From: Pseudomonas sp. PDM18
GTDB taxonomy: Bacteria > Pseudomonadota > Gammaproteobacteria > Pseudomonadales > Pseudomonadaceae
Direction: 5' to 3'
NCBI RefSeq assembly: GCF_014852585.1
Contig: NZ_JACVBX010000001.1
Location: 930,001 to 994,000, forward strand
Length of the DNA: 64,000 nt
Positions 33,971 to 41,998 of the stretch are shown piece by piece. Under the pieces are notes generated by a model that saw only the letters and a list, made by a program, of their open reading frames with translations, did no database searches and was not told where the DNA came from. The translations under genes and the position numbers were made by a program. Numbering within the stretch: position 1 is the first letter of the stretch; each line of letters begins with the position of its first letter.

Positions 33971-35134
33971 ATGCCCACTTCGCTTCTCGTCCTCGCTTTG
34001 TCCGCGTTTGCCATCGGCACCACGGAATTCGTGATCATGGGCCTGTTGCCCGAGGTTGCGGGCGACCTCTCCGTGACCATTCCCGCCGCCGGCTGGCTGG
34101 TCAGCGGCTATGCCTTCAGCGTCGCCATCGGCGCGCCGATCATGGCCCTGCTCACCGCCCGCCTGCCGCGCAAGACCGCGCTGCTGATGCTCATGGGCAT
34201 CTTCATCCTCGGCAACCTGCTCTGCGCGGTGGCCGCCAACTACGGCCTGCTGATGCTGGCGCGGATCATCACCGCCCTGTGCCACGGCGCCTTCTTCGGC
34301 ATCGGTTCGGTGGTCGCCGCCAGCCTGGTGCCAGCCAACCGCAAGGCTTCCGCCGTGGCCCTGATGTTCACCGGCCTGACCCTGGCCAACGTGCTCGGCG
34401 TACCGGCCGGCACCGCCCTGGGGCAGATCGCCGGCTGGCGCTCGCCGTTCTGGGCGGTGACCCTGATCGGGGTGTTCGCGCTGATCGGCCTGTGGAGCGT
34501 GCTGCCCAGGAAACACGATGAAGAAGCCGTGGACATGCGCAAGGAAGTCGCCGCGCTGCGCAACGGCCAGCTGTGGCTGGCGCTGGGCACCACCGTGCTG
34601 TTCGCCGCGGCCGTTTTCGCCCTGTTCACCTACGTCGCGCCGCTGCTGGGCGAAGTCACTCAGGTCTCGCCGCGCGGCATTACCTGGAGCCTGGTACTGA
34701 TCGGCCTCGGCCTGACCCTGGGCAACATCCTCGGCGGCCGCCTCGCCGACTGGCGCCTGGGCACCACCCTGGCCGGCGTGTTCGCCACCATGGCAGTGGT
34801 CTCCACCGTCCTGAGCTGGACCAGCGCCGCGCTGATCCCGGCCGAAATCACCTTGTTCATCTGGGCCGCAGCCGCCTTCGCCGCGGTGCCCGCCCTGCAG
34901 GTCAACGTGGTGCGCGTCGGCGGCGCCGCGCCGAACCTCGTCGCCACCCTGAACATCGGCGCCTTCAACGTCGGCAACGCCATCGGCGCCTGGGTCGGCG
35001 GCAGCGTCATCGACCACGGCCTGGGCCTAACCCGCGTGCCCCTGGCCGGCGCCGTGCTCTCCGTACTCGCGCTGATCGCGGTGATGATCGCCTTCAGCGG
35101 CAAGCCCAACCAAACCCAACCCGTCCTCGACTGA
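33971..35134 (+). CDS. MFS transporter, DHA1/AraJ-type efflux pump
   Basis: A 387-residue 12-helix transporter. It starts LLVLALSAFAIGTTEFVIMGLLPEV, the opening typical of AraJ/sugar-efflux DHA1 members, and has the 2-3 loop LTARLPRKTALLLM. It is preceded by CCAGGAG. It lies 46 bases after arsR and 29 before xenB, so the three are likely one transcript. It probably exports the substrate or product of the xenobiotic reductase. Confidence 0.85.
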   Translation: MPTSLLVLALSAFAIGTTEFVIMGLLPEVAGDLSVTIPAAGWLVSGYAFSVAIGAPIMALLTARLPRKTALLMLMGIFILGNLLCAVAANYGLLMLARIITALCHGAFFGIGSVVAASLVPANRKASAVALMFTGLTLANVLGVPAGTALGQIAGWRSPFWAVTLIGVFALIGLWSVLPRKHDEEAVDMRKEVAALRNGQLWLALGTTVLFAAAVFALFTYVAPLLGEVTQVSPRGITWSLVLIGLGLTLGNILGGRLADWRLGTTLAGVFATMAVVSTVLSWTSAALIPAEITLFIWAAAAFAAVPALQVNVVRVGGAAPNLVATLNIGAFNVGNAIGAWVGGSVIDHGLGLTRVPLAGAVLSVLALIAVMIAFSGKPNQTQPVLD

Positions 35135-35163
35135 TCCTCCCCCTCACGCCCCGGAGTAACGCA

Positions 35164-36213
35164 ATGACCACGCTTTTCGACCCCATCGTCATCGGTGACC
35201 TGGAACTGCCCAACCGCATCGTCATGGCCCCGCTGACCCGCTGCCGCGCCGACGAAGGCCGTGTGCCCAACGCGCTGATGGCCGAGTACTACACCCAGCG
35301 CGCCGACGCCGGCCTGATCCTCAGCGAGGCCACCTCGGTGACCCCGATGGGCGTGGGCTACCCGGACACCCCCGGCATCTGGTCCGACGACCAGGTGCGT
35401 GGCTGGACCAACATCACCAAGGCCGTACACGCCAACGGCGGCCGCATCATGCTGCAGCTGTGGCACGTGGGCCGCATCTCCGACCCGCTGTACCTGAACG
35501 GTGAACTGCCGGTAGCGCCGAGCGCCATCAAGCCCGCCGGCCACGTCAGCCTGGTGCGTCCGATCAAGGAATTCGTCACCCCGCGCGCCCTGGACACCGA
35601 AGAGATCGCCGACATCGTCGAGGCTTACCGCATCGGTGCCGAGAACGCCAAGGCCGCCGGTTTCGACGGCGTGGAAATCCACGGCGCCAACGGCTACCTG
35701 CTCGACCAGTTCCTGCAGAGCAGCACCAACCAGCGCACCGACCAGTACGGCGGCTCCATCGAGAACCGTGCACGGCTGCTGCTGGAAGTCACCGACGCCG
35801 CCATCGGCGTCTGGGGCGCCGGCCGCGTCGGCGTGCACCTGGCCCCGCGCATGGACTCGCACGACATGGGCGACGCCGATCCGCTGGCCACCTTCGGCTA
35901 CGTAGCCCGCGAGCTGGGCAAGCGCGGCGTGGCGTTCATCTGCACCCGCGAGAAGGCAGGCGACGACAGCATCGGCCCGAAACTGAAGGAAATCTTCGGT
36001 GGTGTGTACATCGCCAACGAACGCTTCACCAAGGACAGCGCCAACGAGTGGCTGGAAAGTGGTAAGGCTGACGCAGTGGCCTTCGGCATTCCGTTTATCG
36101 CCAACCCGGACCTGGTGACCCGCCTGAAAAAAGGCGCCGCCTGGAACGAACCGCACCCGGAAACCTTCTACGGCAAGGGCCCGGTCGGCTACCTGGACTA
36201 CCCGCGCCTGTAA
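35164..36213 (+). CDS. xenB: Old yellow enzyme family xenobiotic reductase (XenB-like)
   Basis: FMN-dependent, NADPH-using ene-reductase of 349 residues. XenB enzymes reduce nitrate esters, nitroaromatics and activated alkenes. The FMN-facing opening is LFDPIVIGDLELPNRIVMAPLTRCRA, and the catalytic His-x-x-Asn pair is in VEIHGANGYLLDQFLQ. QRTDQYGGSIENRARLLLEV is the OYE phosphate-binding signature. It is the last gene of the arsR-MFS-xenB group, followed by a strong terminator. An electrophile-responsive defence role is likely. Confidence 0.9.
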   Translation: MTTLFDPIVIGDLELPNRIVMAPLTRCRADEGRVPNALMAEYYTQRADAGLILSEATSVTPMGVGYPDTPGIWSDDQVRGWTNITKAVHANGGRIMLQLWHVGRISDPLYLNGELPVAPSAIKPAGHVSLVRPIKEFVTPRALDTEEIADIVEAYRIGAENAKAAGFDGVEIHGANGYLLDQFLQSSTNQRTDQYGGSIENRARLLLEVTDAAIGVWGAGRVGVHLAPRMDSHDMGDADPLATFGYVARELGKRGVAFICTREKAGDDSIGPKLKEIFGGVYIANERFTKDSANEWLESGKADAVAFGIPFIANPDLVTRLKKGAAWNEPHPETFYGKGPVGYLDYPRL

Positions 36214-36234
36214 CGGCGGGTTCCAGCGCCAATG

Positions 36235-36267
36235 AAAAGGGCGCCTTCATTCGAAGGCGCCCTTTTT
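36235..36267 (+). terminator. Rho-independent terminator of the arsR-MFS-xenB operon
   Basis: Arms AAAAGGGCGCCTTC / GAAGGCGCCCTTTT with loop ATTC, followed by a T-run of five. Confidence 0.9.
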
Positions 36268-36293
36268 GTTGTCCTGAAAATCCGCAGCCGACC

Positions 36294-36366
36294 TGTAGGA
36301 GCGAGCTTGCTCGCGAACCGCCCGGCATCGCGACTGAGCCTGTTCGCGAGCAAGCTCGCTCCTGCG
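36294..36366. repeat. REP doublet (REPIN-like) between xenB and feoC
   Basis: The left arm TGTAGGAGCGAGCTTGCTCG... (36294-36318) and inverted right arm GTTCGCGAGCAAGCTCGCTC... (36342-36366) are separated by a 23-base spacer. Two inverted REPs with a short spacer is the REPIN organisation mobilised by RAYT transposases elsewhere in the genome. No RAYT gene is in the window. Confidence 0.8.
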
Positions 36367-36380
36367 AAAAGCCGCCGTTG

Positions 36381-36414
36381 TGGCGGATAACCCGTGCCGG
36401 GTTATGCGCCCTAC
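36381..36414. repeat. GGCGxATAACCCG palindrome abutting the feoC stop codon
   Basis: Arms GGCGGATAACCCG / CGGGTTATGCGCC (one mismatch) with loop TGC, then CTAC. On the minus strand the family motif GTAGGGCGCATAACCC supplies the TAG that ends feoC. It is related to the copies at 33414-33446, 60330-60366 and 63232-63268. Confidence 0.75.
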
Positions 36415-36680
36415 GCATTGCTCCAGCGCAGCGGGACGGCCACGGTTCGCCCCGCCAACCGATACCCAGTGGTCGAACACCGCGTCGCCTCCGCGCAATC
36501 CTTGCAGCTCCCGCACGCAGCTGGCTCGGGCTCGACCTTTTCCACCACGCCCATCGCCAGGAGGCGCTCCAGCAGTGCTTCGAGCAGAGCCTTCGAGGCG
36601 CCGAGGCGCTGGGCCAGGGTCGGTACATCCGCCTCGCCCATCTCGCCGAGCAGGTTGCGCACCGCAATTGCCGTGGCCAT
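36411..36680 (-). CDS. feoC: FeoC-like iron transport regulator
   Basis: An 89-residue winged-helix protein: IAVRNLLGEMGEADVPTLAQRLGASKALLEALLERLLAMGVVEKV, then a cysteine cluster CGSCKDC with a further Cys in EATRCSTTGYR, the Fe-S/redox motif of FeoC. It probably modulates FeoB stability or activity. Its ATG overlaps the feoB stop by one base (TGATG). The stop codon lies inside a dispersed palindrome, so the C-terminal residues (RTVAVPLRWSNA) may have been set by a repeat insertion. Confidence 0.85.
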   Translation of the reverse strand: MATAIAVRNLLGEMGEADVPTLAQRLGASKALLEALLERLLAMGVVEKVEPEPAACGSCKDCAEATRCSTTGYRLAGRTVAVPLRWSNA

Positions 36681-38974
36681 CAGTGGCAGCTCCCTGCGGA
36701 TGTTGGGCGCAGCTCCCGCTCGCCGTCCAACTCCAGGCCGCGCCGACCGACCCAGCGCAGTATCAGGAACAGCACCAGGTTGAACGCCAGCACCAGGCCG
36801 ATGGCCACGGTGCTGTATTGCGGATGTTCGGCGAAGCTGAAGACCTGGTAGCACAGGGTCGCCAGGGAGTAGGCGACATTGAGGCCCCAGAACACCGCGA
36901 AGGTCATCCAGCCACGGCCGCTCTCGCGAGTCAGCGCACCGAGGGTCGCCACGCAGGGCACGTAGAGCAGCACGAACACCAGGTAGGCGTACGCGGCCAG
37001 CGGGCTGCCGAACTTGGCGGCGAAGGTGCCCATGGAGCCCTCCTCCATCTCGCCATCGGCCATGCTCGCGGCGACCGGGTTGGCCAGCACGCTGAGGCTG
37101 AACGAGTCACGCAGGCCATCCAGGGTATCCGCGCCGGCCTGCTTGAGCTGGCCCCAGAGGTCGTAGCCGTCGGCATCGAAGGCTTCGCCCTGGATGTGCT
37201 CGGCGGTGTACAGGGTGTTCAAGGTGCCGACCACCACTTCCTTGGCCAGCGCGCCGGTGACTAGGCCGACCGTGGCCTGCCAGTTGTCCTCGTGTACGCC
37301 CATGGGTTTGAGCAGCGGCGTGACCTTGTGGCTGAGGCTGGCCAGCGCCGAGTCGGCGATGTCGCCCTGCACCGGGCGGCCGTCAAGGGTGACGCTGTTG
37401 AGGCCGCCGATCACCAGGCTGACCAGGATGATCACGGTCCCCGCGCGGACCACGAAGGCGCGCAGGCGCATCCAGGTCTGCAGCAGCAGGCTGCGCAGGT
37501 GCGGCACGTGGTACAGCGGCAGCTCCATGACGAAGGGCGAGGCCTCGCCACGCATCAGCGTGTGCTTGAGCAGCAGGCCGGTGAGCACTGCCACGACGAT
37601 GCCCAGCAGGTACAGCGAGAAGATAGCCAGCGCGCCGTTCTGGCCGAAGAAGGCTGCGGCGAACACGGCGAAGATCGCCAGCCGCGCACCGCAGGACATG
37701 AACGGCGCCATTATCGAGGTCATCAGGCGCTCGCGCGGGTTGTCCAGGGTGCGGGTGCCCATGATCGACGGTACGTTGCAGCCGAAGCCGACGATCAGCG
37801 GCACGAAGGACTTGCCCGGCAGGCCGAGGGCCTGCATCAGGCGGTCCATGACGAAGGCCGCGCGGGCCATGTAGCCGGAGTCTTCGAGCAGGGCGAGGAA
37901 CAGGTACATCAGGCCGATCTGCGGGATCAGCGGCAGCACCGCGTTGATGCCACCGCCCAGCCCCTGGGCGAGCAGCGCGGTCAGCCAGTCCGGCGCGCCG
38001 CCTCGGGCACCCAGCCATTGGATGCCATCGATGAAGAGTGCCGAGGAGCCCTGATCGAAGATCGGCTGCAGCGCGCCGCCCAGGGTGATGGCGAAGAAGA
38101 ACATCAGGTACATCACGAAGAGGAACACCGGGATGCCCAGCCAGCGGTTCAGCGCGATGCTGTCCAGCAGCTGGGTCAGGCGATGCGGCGCGGCCTGGCG
38201 GTGATTGCTGGCGCGCTCGCAGAGTTCGCCGATCAGCCGGTAGCGCGCGTCCACCAGCAGCAGTTCCGGGTCCTCACCGCAGGCGCAGCGGATTGCATCG
38301 CGCGCCGCCAGCAGGCTCGCCGGGTCGAGCTCGAGTTGACGGGCGCTGTGCAGGTCGCCTTCGAGCGCCAGCAGGGCCATCCAGGCCTGGGTCGGCGGTG
38401 CATCGGCGGGCAGCAACTGCGTGACGACATTGTGTAGCGCGGCGGGATACGGCACGTTCAGCGGCGGCTGATCAGTGACGCTATCGAGGGCGTCCTTCAG
38501 CGCGTCTATGCCTTCGCCACGGGTCGAGACCAGCGGCACCACCGGGCAACCCAGCTCACGCGACAGCGCCTCGCGGTCGATGTTCAGGCCCTGGGTGCGG
38601 GCGATGTCGAGCATGTTCAGCGCCACCACGCAGGGCAACCCCATCTCGCGCAGTTGCACGGTGAGGTAGAGGTTGCGTTCCAGGTTGGTGGCGTCCACCA
38701 CGTTGACCAGCATGTCCACCTCGCCATCGACGATACAGCGCCGTGCGATCTGCTCGTCCAGCGAGGCCTGGGTCGACAACGTGGTCAGCGAGTAGGTGCC
38801 GGGGAGGTCCACCAGGCGCACATTGTGGCGCGCGGTGCGGAAGCTGCCTTCCTTGCGCTCCACGGTGACGCCGGCCCAGTTGCCGACGCGCTGGCGCGAG
38901 CCGGTGAGCTGGTTGAACAGGGTGGTCTTGCCCGCGTTGGGGTTGCCGATCAGGCCGATGCGCAGTTCGTCCAT
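36680..38974 (-). CDS. feoB: Ferrous iron transporter FeoB
   Basis: GTP-dependent Fe2+ uptake across the inner membrane. The 764-residue product has an N-terminal G domain with GNPNAGKTTLFNQL (G1, about 10-23), DLPGTYSL (G3, about 56-63) and NMLD (G4, about 119-122). A helical guanine-dissociation-inhibitor region follows. The membrane part has two Gate-type segments (PLIVGFGCNVPSIMGTRTL, FVLLYVPCVATLGALTRE) with conserved Cys in GCNVP and PCVAT. It is 6 bases after feoA and overlaps feoC by one base. A Fur-like box precedes feoA. Confidence 0.95.
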   Translation of the reverse strand: MDELRIGLIGNPNAGKTTLFNQLTGSRQRVGNWAGVTVERKEGSFRTARHNVRLVDLPGTYSLTTLSTQASLDEQIARRCIVDGEVDMLVNVVDATNLERNLYLTVQLREMGLPCVVALNMLDIARTQGLNIDREALSRELGCPVVPLVSTRGEGIDALKDALDSVTDQPPLNVPYPAALHNVVTQLLPADAPPTQAWMALLALEGDLHSARQLELDPASLLAARDAIRCACGEDPELLLVDARYRLIGELCERASNHRQAAPHRLTQLLDSIALNRWLGIPVFLFVMYLMFFFAITLGGALQPIFDQGSSALFIDGIQWLGARGGAPDWLTALLAQGLGGGINAVLPLIPQIGLMYLFLALLEDSGYMARAAFVMDRLMQALGLPGKSFVPLIVGFGCNVPSIMGTRTLDNPRERLMTSIMAPFMSCGARLAIFAVFAAAFFGQNGALAIFSLYLLGIVVAVLTGLLLKHTLMRGEASPFVMELPLYHVPHLRSLLLQTWMRLRAFVVRAGTVIILVSLVIGGLNSVTLDGRPVQGDIADSALASLSHKVTPLLKPMGVHEDNWQATVGLVTGALAKEVVVGTLNTLYTAEHIQGEAFDADGYDLWGQLKQAGADTLDGLRDSFSLSVLANPVAASMADGEMEEGSMGTFAAKFGSPLAAYAYLVFVLLYVPCVATLGALTRESGRGWMTFAVFWGLNVAYSLATLCYQVFSFAEHPQYSTVAIGLVLAFNLVLFLILRWVGRRGLELDGERELRPTSAGSCH

Positions 38975-38980
38975 GCTGGA

Positions 38981-39208
38981 TCAGTCCTGCGCTTCGAGCT
39001 GGAGGAAGGCCAGGTCGCGGCGGCGCAGCACCAGGCTGCACTGGCGGGTATCCACCTGCACCGGATCGCCCAGCGGCGCGACTCGGCGCACCTTCAACTC
39101 GGCGCCCGGCAATAGCCCCATGGAGAACAGTCGCTGACGGAAGGCGGCGCCGATCCCGGGGCGGTATCCGGCAATGCGGTACCGGCGTTGCGCTTGAAGA
39201 TCGTGCAT
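38981..39208 (-). CDS. feoA: Ferrous iron transport protein FeoA
   Basis: A 75-residue SH3-like protein required for FeoB function. It has QRRYRIAGYRPGIGAAFRQRLFSMGLLPGAELKVRRVAPLGDPVQV, the FeoA core. It is first in feoABC, with the Fur-like box 35-53 bases upstream. Its ATG is preceded by GGAGGC. Confidence 0.93.
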   Translation of the reverse strand: MHDLQAQRRYRIAGYRPGIGAAFRQRLFSMGLLPGAELKVRRVAPLGDPVQVDTRQCSLVLRRRDLAFLQLEAQD

Positions 39209-39242
39209 GGGGTGCCTCCGGGCGGATGATCGAACAAGGGAG

Positions 39243-39261
39243 AATCAGAATGACTCTCATT
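39243..39261 (-). promoter_or_regulatory. Fur-box candidate upstream of feoABC
   Basis: On the minus strand the 19-mer AATGAGAGTCATTCTGATT matches the symmetric Fur operator AATGATAATCATTATCATT at 15 of 19 positions by hand count. It is centred about 44 bases before the feoA start. Fur repression in iron-replete cells is expected for feo. Confidence 0.75.
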
Positions 39262-39348
39262 TGTTTGCAATTATTCGCCCGATACCCTGCGCTGAAACTG
39301 ATTCAGGACAAGTTTTGCCGTCGCTACCCAGAAAGAGGCATGGCCAAC

Positions 39349-39384
39349 AAAAAGCCCCCGGACCTTTCAGTGCGGGGGCTTCTT
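39349..39384 (-). terminator. Terminator of the minus-strand coiled-coil gene
   Basis: Arms AAGCCCCCG (39352-39360) / CGGGGGCTT (39373-39381) with a 12-base loop. Read on the minus strand it ends GGGGGCTTTTTG, a T-run after the stem. Confidence 0.75.
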
Positions 39385-39398
39385 CGTTTGCAGCGCCA

Positions 39399-40238
39399 TC
39401 AGCGAGTGCTGATCTGCTGCTGAAGGTTCTGCATCTGCTGCTGCAGGGTATTGATGTTGCGCATCACCTGGATGCGGAACACGTCGAACTCCTTGGTATC
39501 GTTGCTGGCCTGGCCCTGGCGGCCGTCAACCTCGGCGCGCAGCAGCATCAGGTCGTCCTGGAGGCTCTTGATCGCCTGGCTCTGGTTGCCCTGCTTCTTC
39601 AGGTTGGCGATCTCGGTGTTCAGCGCCTGAATCTGCTGGTTGGCGGCAGTCAGATCAGCCTGCACGTTCTTGAACTTGGCCTGCTCGTCGGTGATGGACT
39701 TGAGCCTGACGTCCAGTTGCTGCATGAGCAGCGCGGCGCTTTCCTGCTGCTCCTTGAGCTCGGCGCTGACCTGCGCCAGGCGCTTGCCCTGGGCGCCGTC
39801 GAATTCCGACAGCGAGGCCTGCTGGGCCTTGGCCTGCTCGGCGAGACGGCCCTGCAGTTGCTTGACCTGCAACTTCAGCGCTTCGCGGTCGGTCATGACG
39901 TTGGACTCGTTGGCGACGAACTTGCCACGAATGTCATCCAGACGACCGGCGGCTTCCTCGCTGATCTTGGCGAAGCTTTCCTGGGTGGCAATGAGTTGCT
40001 GCTCCATGAGCATCAGTTGCTGGTGACTCCACCAGCCCACGCCGCCCAGGGCGATGGCCATGGCCGCAACCAATGCCCAAAGCGCTCCGGTACCGCCGCC
40101 ACGCTTCACCGGCTGGGGCTGCGGGCGGCCGTTGGGCTCGACCACGCGGCGCGGGTGATGACCGAACTCGTCGCGATCGGCGGCGTCGGTGGACAGGTGG
40201 GGCACATCATCGAATTCGTCGAACGTGTCGTTACGCAT
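39399..40238 (-). CDS. Membrane-anchored coiled-coil protein of unknown function
   Basis: A 279-residue protein with a cytoplasmic N-terminal segment of about 50 residues rich in Asp/Arg/Pro, one membrane helix (ALWALVAAMAIALGGVGWW) and a long periplasmic coiled coil (about 70-270) rich in Gln, Leu and Lys, ending IQVMRNINTLQQQMQNLQQQI. It resembles PA4360-type proteins by position. Partner proteins are unknown. It could be a scaffold in the envelope. The ATG at 40238 (MRNDTFDEFDDVPHL) is used. Confidence 0.75.
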   Translation of the reverse strand: MRNDTFDEFDDVPHLSTDAADRDEFGHHPRRVVEPNGRPQPQPVKRGGGTGALWALVAAMAIALGGVGWWSHQQLMLMEQQLIATQESFAKISEEAAGRLDDIRGKFVANESNVMTDREALKLQVKQLQGRLAEQAKAQQASLSEFDGAQGKRLAQVSAELKEQQESAALLMQQLDVRLKSITDEQAKFKNVQADLTAANQQIQALNTEIANLKKQGNQSQAIKSLQDDLMLLRAEVDGRQGQASNDTKEFDVFRIQVMRNINTLQQQMQNLQQQISTR

Positions 40239-40487
40239 GGAATGAACCTGTGGGGATAAAGCGGCGTGTTGCCTGCGCAGGGCGCAGTATATCCGTTCGC
40301 ATGAGACTGAGAGCAGCGTGCCATCACAGGGCGTCACGCACCTCGTCGGCGCACAGAAGACCCGTGACGGAGGTCGCAGTTCCCCAGGCGACCCGCCAAT
40401 AGTGGCTTTGCGACATCGTGGCACGCCCCTTGCTCTCGCTCCTGGTACTTGGCGCCGCTTTGGCGCCCTTCGCGGGGAGGAAGTCGG

Positions 40488-40781
40488 GTGATCGAACTCA
40501 ACAAGGCCATCCTGGATTGCATGCGCGAACTGCGCCGCCGTCTGCGTGAAGAGCAGGCACTGGAGATCCAGTACCAGCAGAGCGACGCCATCGAGCGGAT
40601 GCTGCGCGCCTGCGCCGACTCAGCGCGGGAAGAAACGCGCCAGCTGGGCGAACGCCTGAGCGAGCTGAGCGGCGTGCAGTTGCCCCGCGTGGTGCAGGAG
40701 CCGAGTTTCCTGCCGGTGCAGGGCGGCGGCGACCAGCAGTATTCCGGCCCGCTGCGCGGCGGTGCCCGTCCCTCTCGCTAA
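40488..40781 (+). CDS. Small helical protein of unknown function, GTG start
   Basis: A 97-residue protein starting at GTG with GGGGAGGAAG just upstream. It reads VIELNKAILDCMRELRRRLREEQALEIQ, then helical (DAIERMLRACADSAREETRQLGERLSEL), with a proline/glycine-rich tail. It is charged, has no signal sequence and may be a coiled-coil dimer. It is divergent from the membrane coiled-coil gene, with 249 bases between. I do not recognise the family. Confidence 0.6.
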   Translation: MIELNKAILDCMRELRRRLREEQALEIQYQQSDAIERMLRACADSAREETRQLGERLSELSGVQLPRVVQEPSFLPVQGGGDQQYSGPLRGGARPSR

Positions 40782-40814
40782 AGCCTGCATCTTTTGTAGG
40801 AGCGACGTCGCCCG

Positions 40815-41804
40815 CTAGGCCCCGCGCAACCGCCACCAGTCGCAGAACTCGTCCAGCGCATCCCACAGGCTGTTCTGCGGGTCGTAGTCGAGGTACTGGC
40901 GGGCGCGGGAGATATCCAGGGAGAAGTCCTTGGCCATCACTGCCATGCCCAGGCGATGCAGGGTCGGTTCCGGGCGCCCGGGCAGGACCTTGCACACACA
41001 CTCGTTGAACAGCGCCAGGCTGTAGGCCAGCCTGTAGGGCATGTGTCGCTCCACCGGCGGCATGTCCAGGCGACGCAACACGTAATTCACCACATCCCAC
41101 AGCGGCAGCGGCTGGCCGTTGCTGATGTTGTAGGCCTGGCCGAGCGCCTCGTCCCCGGCCATGAGGCTGGCGAACAGGGCGTCGTTGAGGTTCTGGATAC
41201 TGGTGAAATCCACCTTGTTCAGGCCCTGGCCGATGATGCGCAGGCGCCCCTTGCGGTGCGCGGCGATCATCCGCGGGAAGATGCTGGTGTCGCCGGCGCC
41301 AGTGACGAAGCGCGGGCGCAGCGCCAGCACTTCCAGGCCGAACTCCTGGGCACCGAGGGCGACCAGCTCGGACTGGTACTTGGTCGAGCCGTAGTGGTTG
41401 GCGAAGCGCTTGGGCACCTGCTGTTCGGTGATACCGACGTGGGACTGGCCATCGAAGTAGATCGACGGCGACGACAGGTGTACCAGCCGGCGCACCTTCT
41501 GCTTGAGACAGGCCTCGACCACCGACTCGGTCATGGTCACGTTGGCCTGGTGGAAATAGTCCTGGCTGCCCCACACACCCACCGCGCCAGCGCAATGCAC
41601 CACCGCATCGACGCCGCTGCACAGCGCGCGGACCAGCGCCGGGTCCGACAGGTCGCCGGCCATGAACTCGGCCCCACGCGCCACCAGCGGCTGCAGCGCC
41701 TCTTCGCGGCGCCCGTTCACCCGCACCGCCAGCCCCTGCTCCAGGGCAAAACGGGCGAAACGCCCGCCAATGAACCCGCTGGCTCCGGTGACCAGAATCT
41801 TCAT
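40815..41804 (-). CDS. NAD(P)-dependent epimerase/3-beta-hydroxysteroid dehydrogenase-like oxidoreductase
   Basis: A 329-residue extended short-chain dehydrogenase. The nucleotide motif is KILVTGASGFIGGRFARF (2-19). The catalytic Tyr-x-x-x-Lys appears in FANHYGSTKYQSELV, with upstream Ser in LVHLSSPSIYF. The middle and C-terminal parts resemble the 3-beta-HSD/GAPDH-like epimerase family. The substrate is unknown. The start at 41804 is favoured over 41813 by the family N-terminus. It is divergent from the saccharopine dehydrogenase-like gene. Confidence 0.83.
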   Translation of the reverse strand: MKILVTGASGFIGGRFARFALEQGLAVRVNGRREEALQPLVARGAEFMAGDLSDPALVRALCSGVDAVVHCAGAVGVWGSQDYFHQANVTMTESVVEACLKQKVRRLVHLSSPSIYFDGQSHVGITEQQVPKRFANHYGSTKYQSELVALGAQEFGLEVLALRPRFVTGAGDTSIFPRMIAAHRKGRLRIIGQGLNKVDFTSIQNLNDALFASLMAGDEALGQAYNISNGQPLPLWDVVNYVLRRLDMPPVERHMPYRLAYSLALFNECVCKVLPGRPEPTLHRLGMAVMAKDFSLDISRARQYLDYDPQNSLWDALDEFCDWWRLRGA

Positions 41805-41998
41805 GCACGCCACTCCCGTTCTTATAGTCCGGCGACTCTAGCAGGCGCCGCACCGTACTACTCTGGCCTTGCACGCCAGAAACGAATCCTTGCAGACCGC
41901 GCCGCTGCACCAGGGTTGCACGACTTGCGATCGGCGACATGCAGCGGGCGGTTGCGGCTACCCTTGAAACACCCTTCGCTTTCTACCGAGGCCGCATG

